DNA of 64,000 bases from Saprospiraceae bacterium (GCA_013214355.1 JABSSL010000080.1:1-64000); one strand, 5' to 3'; shown: positions 35,045-45,098, counted from the first letter of the stretch. Program-made: numbers and translations. The notes: generated by a model from the letters alone, not told the origin.

Positions 35045-35890
35045 CTATTGAGCAATCTTATTTTCATCCGCTTGCAGTACCCTCCGCAATCCCTTACTTA
35101 GATCGTTGAGGCTAACATAAGCGACTACATTTAGCTGATTGAGATCCCATGGCCCTCCTCCATCAGCAGTAGGAATACTGACCCGAAAGGATTCGGTGAC
35201 CGCCTTTCCACTTACTAGGCTATTGCCCAAGCTCATACCATCAAAAGGTGTAACGACCGATCGCATAATGTGGCTGTGTTTGAAATCATCAATGACGCCT
35301 GTACTAGACAATTGCTTGTCCGTAATATTATCTTCTGTTAGTACCACAGTTAGGCGGAGATCGCCTTCCAAATCTTGGTTGGGAACAATGGTCACATCGA
35401 TATTGACAACTCTATTGATCGTTTCTAGAGAGGTTTCGACATTTAAGCCTACTTCTGGTGGTCGATTAATCTCCTCCGCAATAAAACCTGGCCACTGGTT
35501 TTTACCCAGTAGAAGGTCCGGCTCATTTTCAAACAATTCTCGATTAACGCTTCCTGTTGGTATCCCGATGGGCACTCCGATGAAATCCAAGATTTCTGTT
35601 CCTTCAATGGTCCTAAAATCATAGGAAGCATCAGCTACGGGACGAGCTTGAGGCGTAGGAAGGAAGGTATGCATGGTTACTACTACTAAGTTTTCACCAT
35701 ATAAGGCTTGGAGATTGGCAATTTCGCGGGCTGCATCGGCACAGGGAGCACAATTTGCACCCGAAATTTCTTCCAAAAGTACTTTACGCTCACCATCGGG
35801 CTGAAAGGCGGGAATGGGAGTATCCACCTCTACGCAAGCAAGGAACATGGTACTGAGAAAAAGAGAAGAGATAATAGTTTTGAGACGCAT
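35045..35890 (-). CDS. Omp28-related lipoprotein with thioredoxin-like fold
   Basis: A 281-residue lipoprotein: lipobox LFLAC (Cys19) ends the signal. The mature part starts with KVLLEEISGANCAPCADA, a CxxC in a thioredoxin-like fold (about 35-150), followed by a beta domain (about 155-275). This layout matches Omp28-related proteins of Bacteroidota, named after a Porphyromonas outer-membrane antigen. The CxxC suggests redox or metal binding. The MITE-like element at 35930 lies about 40 bp upstream of its start. Confidence 0.85.
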   Translation of the reverse strand: MRLKTIISSLFLSTMFLACVEVDTPIPAFQPDGERKVLLEEISGANCAPCADAAREIANLQALYGENLVVVTMHTFLPTPQARPVADASYDFRTIEGTEILDFIGVPIGIPTGSVNRELFENEPDLLLGKNQWPGFIAEEINRPPEVGLNVETSLETINRVVNIDVTIVPNQDLEGDLRLTVVLTEDNITDKQLSSTGVIDDFKHSHIMRSVVTPFDGMSLGNSLVSGKAVTESFRVSIPTADGGGPWDLNQLNVVAYVSLNDLSKGLRRVLQADENKIAQ

Positions 35891-35929
35891 AGCTTTTGAA
35901 GAATTAATTCAATTTTGGATCCATGATAC

Positions 35930-36067
35930 TATTAATACCTCAAGTTGCGATGAATGAGCGCAAAAAAGGAAGATTTTGCAAAAAAACACAGCCTAGAGCT
36001 GGATTTTGCCGCAAATATCTGACGCATTTGGGCTCCTTTGGATGAATCGCAACTTGAATTATTAATA
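35930..36067. mobile_element. MITE-like inverted-repeat element, copy A
   Basis: A 116-bp core (35941-36056) begins with CAAGTTGCGAT and ends with its exact complement ATCGCAACTTG. The flanks extend the terminal repeats to 22 bp with two mismatches (TATTAATA on the left, TATTAATA complement on the right). No open frame of note lies inside. A second copy in opposite orientation is at 63466-63577, matching at about nine of ten positions by eye. Size, terminal repeats and dispersal fit a miniature inverted-repeat transposable element. Confidence 0.75.
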
Positions 36068-36222
36068 ACAGCATTGGAGGGTCTGCTGATATTCAAAAGA
36101 GCATTAGCGGCTAAGTTTTATAACCCGCTTTTGCTTTTATGTGATACTGTATTTCCAATGAATGGGTTGCCTATGTAGCCAAAAATGTTTTACTCAAGTC
36201 AGTGGCCTATCAGCAACTAGAT

Positions 36223-39200
36223 CTAATCATCTAGCGCCTCAATCTCAGGATCTGAAAAACTATCTACGATAACATGATCTTTAGTAAAATTACACCACTG
36301 ACAATCCGGTTTCCCACAACCTTCATAAAACTCGTGTCGCTTAATTTTAGCATAGGTATCCACAATCAATTGCTTGACTAAGGCAACATCTTTAGCTTTA
36401 AAAGACACAGATTTACGAGGGAAAAAGCCTTCGGAATCTGGTTCTAGGTAGGCAATTTGTCCTTCCTTGATAATATGTGTTGATGCCGGGAAAGTTTCGT
36501 AGAGTAACTTGTAGAAAATCAACTGCCGCCAATAATTGCCACCATGGGGTTGAGACTTGCTAGGGGGGCTTAATTTTCTCGCATCCTGACTACCTGTCTT
36601 GTAGTCGATAATGGTAGCCTGATTTTGCTCCTGGAAGATCAACTTATCAATCGTTCCGTTAACGGGTACACCCTCGATTTCTACATTTCTAATCGTATGC
36701 TCTACCTTGGCTTTTTTACTCCAAGTCTTACTGTTTTGTTGATAAAAATCAGCGAGGTACCGCTGCCCCATTTTTAGCCTGCGTTGATAGCCTTTGTTCG
36801 TGAAATAGGCGCGCCAATGTTCCATCTCAGTTTCAAAAAATGACAATAAGGTGCTCGCCGCGGGGAAGCGTTTCTGCTTCGACTGCAACATGCGTTCGTA
36901 CAGCCGTTGTAGGCTATTGTGCATAGCTGTCCCATAGGTCGCCGCCTCACTCTGTAAACTTGGCACTCGCAATACCGTCTCATAGTAGAACCCTAATGGG
37001 CATTTAAGGTATCGATTCAAACTAGAAACACTCATGCTATAGTCGGCCAGTAGAGCATCTACCGTAGATTTATCCAAGCGATTAACGGTTGGAGCCTTGA
37101 CCTCTACCAGCTGCAAAAGGTTAGCCTCAAGCAATTGGGCTTGAGATAAAGTTTTAGCGGTATTCGGTACTTCTACATAACTAGCAATCTCATCCAGAAA
37201 ACGCGTACGTTGTATTGGCTTCCCTTGATGTTCCAAACTGTACGACAAAACCAGGTTCTCTTTGGCCCTAGTAATCGCTACGTAAAATAAGCGACGACGC
37301 GCTTCCATGGCATCTTCTTCTCCTGAAAAGCTCAAGGTATCCGGTATCACGAACCGATAGGAACTCCTCCTGGTACTTGGCTCCCAATAATCCTTCACCA
37401 AATCCATCACAAAGACCGTTTGAAACTCCAATCCCTTGGCACTATGTGCCGTTAAAAAATTCACGCCTTTCTGTGATTCAATCGTCTTCTGCAAGGGTAT
37501 GGCTAAGCGATTATCATCCATACTCTTCAGTATTTCTAACAATCGTCCTAAGTGCAATCTAGGATACCGGTTGGCCTCTTGTCGAACATATTCAAAAAAA
37601 CCAAATAGAACCTGTACTAACCATAGTCGGTCAGGAGCCTGCATAACCTGTTTGAGCATCCTGCTACGGTTGATCACATGTTCCAAAAATAAGGGCAGCC
37701 CTTCCGTATGTAGTTCCCGTAAATGCAGTTCAAGAAAGTCACTACATGCTTGAAAGGACTTAATATCCTTTACGCCTGCTGCTTTCAAAAGATCTTTTCG
37801 ACTAATCCCTTCACGCCAACTAGGCCTTTGCCCAGATTCCATTCTGGCTAGGAAAATGCTGAAGCGGGCAAGATCCGCTGCTGTCAGTCCCCAATGGGTA
37901 AAATGTAGAAGTTTAAATAGCAAATGCTCTCCTCCTTTGGGGCGTTCGGACTCCAGCCATAGGTACTCCAGCAAAAGACGAAGATTGCGAATCAAGGGTT
38001 GATCCAGCAGATTTATTTTACGTCGTAAAGTATATGGAATCCCTTTCTTTTCCAGCAAGGCAATTAGGCGTTCAGCCTGGCGGTGGCGAGCATAGATTAC
38101 AGCAACTTCATTAAGAGGATAGCCTTGCTCTTGCAAATTCTCTATTTGCTGTAGAATATCCGCTTCCTCTTGCAATCGGTTGGCATAGCAATTCACTACA
38201 GGAAGTTGCGTGAGCTGGCCATAATCTGGATGCCTAGCCACCAATTTTTTCTCAATGCCCAATGACTGCAAGTGGTAGATGATCCTTCGTTCATTATTGC
38301 CAATCAGGGTATGAGCTGTCTGTAAAATAGGTTGTGATGAACGATAGTTTTCCTGGAGCAGAACGATGCTCAATTCCACCTCGTATCGGTGATAGAAATC
38401 TAGTAGGTTCTTCAATCTAGCTCCTTGAAACTCATAGATCGATTGATCATCATCTCCTACGATAAATATATTGGGGTTATCCCAGTAACTACTCAGCCGA
38501 TTAAGTAACTCATTCTGGGCACCGTTGGTATCCTGAAATTCGTCCACCAAGAAATACAAGTACTGTTCTTGGTAATTTCTCAGCAAAGCCTCATTTTCCT
38601 CAAATGCACGGAGCACCCAGAGGATCATATCATCGAAGTCATAACGCCGAGCGCGCTTCAATGCATATTGATAGTTGGGATACATAGCCACCGCCGAACG
38701 CAGTAGGTTCATCCGCTGCCGCATCTCCTCCAGCTTGGCCTCTTTCGGCATCCCCTTTCGAATGGGACCACGATTCACTTTGTATATAAACTCTTCACGT
38801 TGTGGCAAGCTATCTAGATACGCTTGAATCTTTCCGTTCATATACCCAATCGACCAATCTTCCGACTTCATTCTCGTAAAGAGATCATACAAATGCCCTT
38901 CGTAGAAATAAGGATCCGACCGACCACGCTTCAAGGGATGACCGATATCTAAATCATCGATCAGACGTCGGATAATCTCCACTCGCTCTAGATCACTTAA
39001 TGGCTCCAAATCGTGCCGACCAAAAAGCTCAAGATTATCCTGGATAATGGTATTGCAAAAAGAGTGGAAGGTATAGATGTGTACCCGGTGTGCTTCAGGC
39101 CCAATAAAGGTTATGAGGCGTTCTCGCATGGCCTGCACCCCTGCATCCGTAAAGGTAAGACAGAGAATATTATTGGCCTGCGTATCAGTAGATTGTAAAA

Positions 39201-39369
39201 TCTTCCCGATTCTGGCACTAAGAATATGGGTCTTCCCTGTACCCGGACCTGCCAATACCAATACCGGACCTTCGATCTGATCAACTGCTGCTTTTTGCTG
39301 CGTATTGAGCTGATCCAAAATTTTCGAAAAAGTCTCATTGTATTGAGTAATGGGCGAAGGATTGGCCAT
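36223..39369 (-). CDS. UvrD-type helicase fused to a Fe-S PD-(D/E)XK nuclease
   Basis: A 1048-residue ATP-dependent DNA helicase-nuclease. The ATG at 39369 has a good ribosome site (AAAGGAG) seven bases upstream; an earlier ATG would add 13 residues. Motifs: Walker A AGPGTGKT (40-47), VDEFQDTNGAQNELL (Walker B), VGDDDQSIYEFQGA, and VNFLTAHSAKGLEFQTVFV of superfamily 1. The C-terminal 250 residues form a RecB-type nuclease with IDYKTGSQ and the four cysteines of an iron-sulphur staple: one in YLKCPLGFYYE and three in GCGKPDCQWCNF. This resembles AddA/AddB functions in one chain; a role in recombination repair of DNA ends is inferred. Confidence 0.92.
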   Translation of the reverse strand: MANPSPITQYNETFSKILDQLNTQQKAAVDQIEGPVLVLAGPGTGKTHILSARIGKILQSTDTQANNILCLTFTDAGVQAMRERLITFIGPEAHRVHIYTFHSFCNTIIQDNLELFGRHDLEPLSDLERVEIIRRLIDDLDIGHPLKRGRSDPYFYEGHLYDLFTRMKSEDWSIGYMNGKIQAYLDSLPQREEFIYKVNRGPIRKGMPKEAKLEEMRQRMNLLRSAVAMYPNYQYALKRARRYDFDDMILWVLRAFEENEALLRNYQEQYLYFLVDEFQDTNGAQNELLNRLSSYWDNPNIFIVGDDDQSIYEFQGARLKNLLDFYHRYEVELSIVLLQENYRSSQPILQTAHTLIGNNERRIIYHLQSLGIEKKLVARHPDYGQLTQLPVVNCYANRLQEEADILQQIENLQEQGYPLNEVAVIYARHRQAERLIALLEKKGIPYTLRRKINLLDQPLIRNLRLLLEYLWLESERPKGGEHLLFKLLHFTHWGLTAADLARFSIFLARMESGQRPSWREGISRKDLLKAAGVKDIKSFQACSDFLELHLRELHTEGLPLFLEHVINRSRMLKQVMQAPDRLWLVQVLFGFFEYVRQEANRYPRLHLGRLLEILKSMDDNRLAIPLQKTIESQKGVNFLTAHSAKGLEFQTVFVMDLVKDYWEPSTRRSSYRFVIPDTLSFSGEEDAMEARRRLFYVAITRAKENLVLSYSLEHQGKPIQRTRFLDEIASYVEVPNTAKTLSQAQLLEANLLQLVEVKAPTVNRLDKSTVDALLADYSMSVSSLNRYLKCPLGFYYETVLRVPSLQSEAATYGTAMHNSLQRLYERMLQSKQKRFPAASTLLSFFETEMEHWRAYFTNKGYQRRLKMGQRYLADFYQQNSKTWSKKAKVEHTIRNVEIEGVPVNGTIDKLIFQEQNQATIIDYKTGSQDARKLSPPSKSQPHGGNYWRQLIFYKLLYETFPASTHIIKEGQIAYLEPDSEGFFPRKSVSFKAKDVALVKQLIVDTYAKIKRHEFYEGCGKPDCQWCNFTKDHVIVDSFSDPEIEALDD

Positions 39370-39463
39370 TCTTTTCTCCTTTGTAGCCAAGATATGGACA
39401 GTAGTCAAAATATTGCAGCAATCTGCTCAATTATTTTGACTAGTATGTCAAGCCCTATGCGCA

Positions 39464-39510
39464 AACATCCGAAGTTTCACTGGGCAATAGCTAGGCTAAC
39501 TTCAGATGTT
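39464..39510 (-). terminator. Hairpin after the sterol desaturase fusion gene
   Basis: AACATCCGAAGTT (39464-39476) pairs with AACTTCAGATGTT (39498-39510) at 12 of 13 positions around a 21-base loop. It lies 33 bp after the stop at 39543. No T-run follows on the minus strand, so it may instead protect the 3' end. Confidence 0.4.
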
Positions 39511-39542
39511 ATGCCCGCGGTACTTAAAGAAAAATGGAAATA

Positions 39543-41156
39543 TCACTGCTGACTAAGTTGCTTCATCCTATTCCAAGTTTGGGTACGATAGAAGGGGCCA
39601 AGATAACCTCTAACCTTAAGTCTATCTGCAGATTCTAACCATAAAGAACCGGCATACGTTTTCCCATTGCTAGGGTCAAGTAGTTTGCCTTGCCTCCAAC
39701 GTTGCTGCCCTTCCATGAAATTCCAGAGTATAGTCATACCAATTACCTTCTGGTTTTTCCTTTGGCCAAGACATCTAACACAAATGGGATCACTACCTTG
39801 CCAGGGAAGCGGATAAAGCTCTTTCACTCTTCCTTTCAGTTCACCATCCTCCTCTCGAATCTCGACCAGCGCCATTGGCAGTCCTGAACGGTCATCAATA
39901 GTTTTCCATAGACCTGTAAAAGAATTCCCTAGTAGTTCACCCTGAATTCTTCTCCAGGTTTGAGTTCTGTAGAATAGATTAAATGGCCCAGCGTACCCTC
40001 TAACCTTAAGTGTTTCTTCTCCAGAAAGCCACATCTTGCTATGGTAGATCTCTCCTCCTTCTGGATCTAAGATCTTCCCCTTTTTCCCATCCAAATCAAA
40101 ACCCCAGATCATATCCATGCCAATTACTGGCTGTCCCTTTCGCTCTCCTTCGCAAGTGGAACAAACTGGATTCCCGAGATCATCTGTAGCTATCAGTAGT
40201 TCTACAATTTTCCCTTCCAGTTTGTCTCCGGCTTTCTTGATTTCAATCATAGCTACGGGCTCCCCTGTCCTATCGTCTATGGTTTGCCAGAGGCCCACTG
40301 GAGACTGGCCATGCAAGGAGGGGAGGCAGAAAAAGAATATAGTGATCGAACTGACTTTCGACAGCTTCCTGCTTGAGACTACTGCTTTGTGGCGGGGTCG
40401 GCTAGTAACTTCTTCAAAGGTCTGTACATAAACTTTGTCTTCTGTTCCGATCCATCGGTCCCACCAGGTGAAGTATAGGCCATAATTAGTGTTGAAGTTT
40501 TTATGATGTAGATCGTGATGCGTGGTACTCGTCATCCAGTTCAACCATTTAGTGCGAATGAACCAAGCTGGCAAGATTTCCATCCCTAGATGTGAAACTA
40601 CATTCCGCACAATCATAGCCGTCAAGAAGATCATCAAAGCCAAACCATGGACAGGCATCGCGAAAACAAACAGGACATAAATAAGGGTCTCTAGGAGCGC
40701 CTCAATGGGATGAAAAGAATAAGCTGCCCAAGGTGAAGGGTTAGTCGATTTGTGGTGAACAAGATGTACGTACTTGAAAAGCTTAGGATGATGCATCCAC
40801 CGGTGCACCCAATAATAATAGGCGTCATGAGCTATGAACATAATCGCGATGCTCATCACAAACCAGCCCCATCCGTATGCTGAAATATCATCGTATACCT
40901 GCGTATAGCCCCTTAGCTTTAGTTGGACAATGCTAAATCCAACTAGAGAAAAGATCACTACCGTACTCATCGAGTATTTAAATTCAGCCCATTTACGACT
41001 GGCCTTGGGCCACTTCCGCTGCACCATCCAATGTTGCCATTGTTTCTTAAACAAGACCCAAAACAATAGATAAGCAGTACTTGCCGCAATGAAGTATCTC
41101 AAGAAGTCATGTAAAAAAACGTAGGGATAAATTTCAATGCCGGGTAGATTTTCCAT
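39543..41156 (-). CDS. Sterol desaturase-family membrane oxygenase fused to two DUF2147 domains
   Basis: A 537-residue protein. Residues 1-250 are a fatty-acid hydroxylase/sterol desaturase domain: four spans and di-iron histidine motifs HDAYYYWVHRWMHH, HLVHH and THHDLHH. A hydrophobic segment follows at about 268-285 (SSITIFFFCLPSLHGQ) that looks like a retained signal peptide. Then come two DUF2147 domains (about 288-405 and 412-530), each with a WQTIDDRTG or WKTIDDRSG opening, a C..C pair and a WxLxG or KVRGYxGPF close. DUF2147 proteins are normally separate exported proteins. The frame is open throughout with no ATG at the junction, so this is a true fusion as the sequence stands. Confidence 0.85.
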   Translation of the reverse strand: MENLPGIEIYPYVFLHDFLRYFIAASTAYLLFWVLFKKQWQHWMVQRKWPKASRKWAEFKYSMSTVVIFSLVGFSIVQLKLRGYTQVYDDISAYGWGWFVMSIAIMFIAHDAYYYWVHRWMHHPKLFKYVHLVHHKSTNPSPWAAYSFHPIEALLETLIYVLFVFAMPVHGLALMIFLTAMIVRNVVSHLGMEILPAWFIRTKWLNWMTSTTHHDLHHKNFNTNYGLYFTWWDRWIGTEDKVYVQTFEEVTSRPRHKAVVSSRKLSKVSSITIFFFCLPSLHGQSPVGLWQTIDDRTGEPVAMIEIKKAGDKLEGKIVELLIATDDLGNPVCSTCEGERKGQPVIGMDMIWGFDLDGKKGKILDPEGGEIYHSKMWLSGEETLKVRGYAGPFNLFYRTQTWRRIQGELLGNSFTGLWKTIDDRSGLPMALVEIREEDGELKGRVKELYPLPWQGSDPICVRCLGQRKNQKVIGMTILWNFMEGQQRWRQGKLLDPSNGKTYAGSLWLESADRLKVRGYLGPFYRTQTWNRMKQLSQQ

Positions 41157-41282
41157 TTGTTGATTTATTGGTAAATGATGGCATCAAAATTATTCTTGAC
41201 CTAGAAGGAGGTCTCTCAGATTATGAAAAATGCTGATCGATTTCGGAATCGAGGAGGATTTGAAGATAAATGCTGGTTTAAA

Positions 41283-42344
41283 TCACCTAGTTAATGATCC
41301 ATCAGGAGCAGGGGCCTGCTTTCGCCACTTAGAAGGCGTAGTCCCAGTAATTTGCTTAAAGCTTTTGTTGAAAGGAGCAAGAGAATTATAGCCCAATTGG
41401 AAAGCAATTTCTAAGATGGTGAGTTCCTTTCGCTGTTCATCGGCAAGTATATCGCAAGCCGCCTGTATCCGATAGGTATTGAGAAAGGCATTAAAATTGG
41501 CGAAACCAAGCTGTTGGTTGATGGTTTGACGGAGCTTGTACTCCTTTACATTCATCTGCTCTGCTAACTGACGTATAGAGAGTCCTTCTGTCAAATATAT
41601 CTCCTCATCTTCCATCAAACGCGTCAACTCCTTGATCATCTTCTGATCTAATTCAGGCGTAGTAGGAGAAGACGTTTTTGTCTCCTTTAACTTATAGAAG
41701 CCTGCTTTCACACCTAGGATCTGCAAGGCAAAAAGAAGCCCTATGGTATAGATAAAAACCTTTTGAAATAATTCTAATACAAGAGGTGGGGATGTATTGA
41801 GGAAAGCCAGTTCTGTAAGCAAAGTCAAAGCGATTGCTGCGGCACAAAGCGCCAAAAAGATATTTCTAAAACGGAAACGCTCCAAAACCAAATCATCCCC
41901 CCTATTCCTTGCCGCTTCCACAATGGCCAACACGATAAATGTAAAGGCTATGGCATAATGCAGGAGCTGAAAAATAACGTTTCCTTCATCGGTTAACGGG
42001 AAAAGTAAATGATTACACTGCAAATGAATCAAGTATTCTGTGGTAATGACTCCTATCAACAATCCCCACCACCACCTTCTGAATTGGAAATCGTCATCAA
42101 ATAAAGTCTTGCTGAAAATCCAGAAACTAAAGGGAACACAAAAAGTAACAACTAGAATAGGTTCGAAGAATATCGATTCGTGAGTAGCTTCCCAATCCGC
42201 CAGTAAATACCCCATCACACTCATACAGAGAAAGGCCGTCGCCCAAACCTGCTCCCGTTTGATCTCCGAGCGAAAGACCGCCGCAACCAGCACGATTAAC
42301 TGAGATATCGTGAAAAACCGAAATATATCAATCAAAGATTCCAC
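41283..42344 (-). CDS. Membrane-bound AraC-family regulator
   Basis: A 353-residue protein with about seven hydrophobic segments in the first 225 residues and an AraC DNA-binding domain at the end (about 245-345): SIRQLAEQMNVKEYKLRQTIN and AFQLGYNSLAPFNKSFKQITG form the two helix-turn-helix units. Membrane-AraC regulators of this kind are frequent in Bacteroidota; the signal is unknown. It lies between the desaturase fusion and the TonB-type receptor, all on the minus strand, with gaps over 120 bp. Confidence 0.9.
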   Translation of the reverse strand: MESLIDIFRFFTISQLIVLVAAVFRSEIKREQVWATAFLCMSVMGYLLADWEATHESIFFEPILVVTFCVPFSFWIFSKTLFDDDFQFRRWWWGLLIGVITTEYLIHLQCNHLLFPLTDEGNVIFQLLHYAIAFTFIVLAIVEAARNRGDDLVLERFRFRNIFLALCAAAIALTLLTELAFLNTSPPLVLELFQKVFIYTIGLLFALQILGVKAGFYKLKETKTSSPTTPELDQKMIKELTRLMEDEEIYLTEGLSIRQLAEQMNVKEYKLRQTINQQLGFANFNAFLNTYRIQAACDILADEQRKELTILEIAFQLGYNSLAPFNKSFKQITGTTPSKWRKQAPAPDGSLTR

Positions 42345-42516
42345 CCACTAAAATTGCCGATATTTCAGGGGATATGCAAACGCTTCCACCTTTGGCTACT
42401 AGACTGCCCGGCAAAACTGTAGGTTGATCCGAGCTATTACTCAAATCAACCTACAAAATATCAATCACTAGTTTTCAATACTATTTGTCTATTTAAAAAG
42501 CAGGCATAAGAGCGCC

Positions 42517-44958
42517 TTAGTTGCTACCAATCCGCTTGGCTTCATCTTGCAAGCCGGTCTTACGTTTGCGGGATGCTTTTACTTGATCATTCCCCAGTTG
42601 ATATGTGAAATTGAAACGCACCTGGCGACTTTCCCAACCACCATTAGCCCGAATTACTAAGCCACCGAACTCGCTGATACCAGACCAAGGCATTCCTCTG
42701 AAAATATCCGTAAAGGTGAGTTTTACAGTTGCTTTATCGCTAAATATCTTCTTTTGTACACCTACATCCACACTATAAATTCTTCCACTCTCGTAAGTAC
42801 CGCCCCAAATACCGGGGGCATTATAGAATCCTGACAACTGCAACTTCCAGTCAGCAGGTAAAGTGATGGTATTCTGCCCATAAAAACTAAAGGAAGTAGC
42901 ATTGAGATTGATCGATTTACCTTCTTCAAAAGTGGCATCGTACTGTGTATTATAAACACTAGTACTGGCATAGACACTCCACCATTTCCGGATATTGAAG
43001 GGATAGCTCACGCTCAAGCTGATATTCTTACGGTCGGCTAGATTCCGTTGAGAAATAAAGTTCTTGTCCACTCCCAATGTATCAGATACCTGGGCAAAGA
43101 AATCAGTGGTATGACTGTAACTCAGCGTAGTGTTTAACACATATTTGTAGGTATGGGAAAGCTGTACACTATTGGTGTATTGAGGTCGCAGGAATGGGTT
43201 CCCTCTTCGGAAAGAAAGCTCATCCAATTTGAACTCAAAGGGATTCAAATCTTGGTAGGTCGGCCGGTCAATACGGCGGCTAAAGTTGACACGCCATTGG
43301 TTGAGACGATTTGGGGAAAAGGTCAACCCTCCACTCGGGAAAAAGTCAAGGTAGTGTCTTTCTACTTTGTCAATTTCGTTTTCCTTCTCGCTAGTCAAAT
43401 CTCCCAAAGAATTGGTTTGTTCCAGTCGCAAACCTAATTGCAGGTTCCATTTACGCCCCATTTGCTTTTTGTAGGTGGCGTATAGGGCGTTGATATTCTC
43501 CGAAAACTCAAATTGATTGCTGCGATCAATATCTAAAATGGATGTTTCATCCTCTACATTGAAAAAATCAAAGATGTTATTTGTATTGACCAGCGAACTC
43601 TTAAAACCCAAGCCTAATTTACCTCCAGCCCAATTCTGCTCGTAGTCTCCTTTTACCGTATAGATATCTATTTCCGTAGGCGCATCGGTGCTAAATACTC
43701 TTTCAAATAGTGTCACCTGCTCCGAAGGATCCTTGTAAAAGTTGGGTTGAAGGGAGAATACTTCACTTCTAAATATGCCGTAATCGGCATCAAGGTTGAG
43801 GGAACGCCCTAGGGTATCCTTCCATTGATAGTTGAGGTTAAAGTTGAAGTTATCTCTTCGGCTATCATTTGTGTTATCTGCGATCAAGATCTGGCTGATA
43901 GTAGCCGCATTGGCTAAGGCGATCGGAGTTCGGCTATAGTTGGTCCAATCGGCCTGGCTAACATTCCCATTGATGAGGATACCGAAGGTCTCTTGCTTAT
44001 TAATGAACCAATCCAATCCTGTTTTGAGATTGTGGGTTCTAGTATTACGCGTATTAACAGAACGCTGGTCAAAAGTTTGCCCACTTTGCTCCCGGAATAG
44101 GTTGATAAAATCCTCTGTCTTGGCTACATTCAGTCCGTAACTACCGAAGAAGTTGGTGTTCTTATTGCGTTGATTGAAGCTGACGGAATTGTTAGTCTTA
44201 GGATATATACCATAAGAGGCCCCAAGATTTACATTAGCATTCAAACCATATCGCTTATCTTTTTTCAAACGAATGTTGATAATCCCAGCATTACCTTCCG
44301 CATCGTAACGAGCCGATGGATTTGTGATGATTTCAATGGCATTGATCTCTGAGGATTGCAACGAGTTCAGATAGGCAGCTAGCGCTGCTGCGCCCAAAGG
44401 AGAGGGCTTGCCATCTATATAGATGCGCACGCCCGTTTTCCCTTGAAGCAAAATGTTGTCGCTTCCATCAACGACTACGCCGGGTGATTTCCGCAGTAAC
44501 TCCATGGCGCTACTGCCTGTTGCATTGATACTACCTTCAACATTGAAGACTGTTTTATCTGTCTTGACCTCAATCAGAGGTCGCTGTGTTTTCACTACCA
44601 CTTCCTTTAGCTGAGCCGTCGCAACTTGCAACTGAATAGGCGCTATTATTTTCTTTTCTCCTTCTCCTATTACCACCATTTCATAAGCAGGTTCAAATCC
44701 GATATTGGTAATCTGCAACAAATAAGATCCCGCCTTGATCCCGGGCAGTTCAAAAGATCCATCCTCCTGCGTATAATCTGCCTTGACCATTGTGGAGTCC
44801 TGAGCCTTTAGAAGAACTACGGTAGCGAAACTCATACCGTTCTTTGTGTCATCTAATACCCTACCTTTTAGAAGTGCATTTTGGGCAATCATAAAGTTAC
44901 CGAGTAGTAACAGTCCTAGCAATAGAGAGAAGCGAGTGCTTAAGGCATGAGCTTTCAT
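42517..44958 (-). CDS. TonB-dependent receptor-like outer-membrane protein
   Basis: An 813-residue outer-membrane protein: signal peptide (MKAHALSTRFSLLLGLLLL...MIAQ), carboxypeptidase-like regulatory domain (about 27-110, LKGRVLDDTKNGMSFATVVL), plug domain (about 120-225, VFNVEGSINATGSSAMELL, VRIYIDGKPSPLG) and a large beta-barrel (about 230-813) of the OMP_b-brl_3 type. No TonB box can be pinned down. The product may take up peptides or other ligands. It is divergent from a LytS/LytTR pair, and its promoter has a perfect -7 box and two direct repeats just upstream, so it is the prime target of that pair. Confidence 0.9.
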   Translation of the reverse strand: MKAHALSTRFSLLLGLLLLGNFMIAQNALLKGRVLDDTKNGMSFATVVLLKAQDSTMVKADYTQEDGSFELPGIKAGSYLLQITNIGFEPAYEMVVIGEGEKKIIAPIQLQVATAQLKEVVVKTQRPLIEVKTDKTVFNVEGSINATGSSAMELLRKSPGVVVDGSDNILLQGKTGVRIYIDGKPSPLGAAALAAYLNSLQSSEINAIEIITNPSARYDAEGNAGIINIRLKKDKRYGLNANVNLGASYGIYPKTNNSVSFNQRNKNTNFFGSYGLNVAKTEDFINLFREQSGQTFDQRSVNTRNTRTHNLKTGLDWFINKQETFGILINGNVSQADWTNYSRTPIALANAATISQILIADNTNDSRRDNFNFNLNYQWKDTLGRSLNLDADYGIFRSEVFSLQPNFYKDPSEQVTLFERVFSTDAPTEIDIYTVKGDYEQNWAGGKLGLGFKSSLVNTNNIFDFFNVEDETSILDIDRSNQFEFSENINALYATYKKQMGRKWNLQLGLRLEQTNSLGDLTSEKENEIDKVERHYLDFFPSGGLTFSPNRLNQWRVNFSRRIDRPTYQDLNPFEFKLDELSFRRGNPFLRPQYTNSVQLSHTYKYVLNTTLSYSHTTDFFAQVSDTLGVDKNFISQRNLADRKNISLSVSYPFNIRKWWSVYASTSVYNTQYDATFEEGKSINLNATSFSFYGQNTITLPADWKLQLSGFYNAPGIWGGTYESGRIYSVDVGVQKKIFSDKATVKLTFTDIFRGMPWSGISEFGGLVIRANGGWESRQVRFNFTYQLGNDQVKASRKRKTGLQDEAKRIGSN

Positions 44959-45039
44959 AAATAACAGTTTTGATTCAGAATTGATACCTCAAAACTAGCC
45001 CAGAAAGCAACGGGAGTAAATCGATTTCCGTTCAGTTGC

Positions 45040-45047
45040 CAAATGTA
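45040..45047 (-). promoter_or_regulatory. -7 box of the TonB-type receptor gene (TACATTTG)
   Basis: On the minus strand the box TACATTTG fits TAnnTTTG. Transcription would start near 45034 and give a leader of about 75 bases. In the place of a -33 box lies the nearer of the two direct repeats at 45067-45098. Confidence 0.6.
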
Positions 45048-45066
45048 CCGATCAAATTTTGTTCAT

Positions 45067-45098
45067 GTCATTCGTCGGTCTATATGGTCATTCGTCGG
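45067..45098. promoter_or_regulatory. Tandem 12-bp direct repeats, putative LytTR binding site
   Basis: GTCATTCGTCGG occurs perfectly at 45067-45078 and again at 45087-45098, so the repeats are 20 bp apart, about two helix turns. LytTR regulators bind paired direct repeats on one DNA face with a spacing of this order. The site lies between the receptor gene and a LytS/LytTR operon, next to the receptor's -7 box, in a position suited to activation. Confidence 0.65.
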
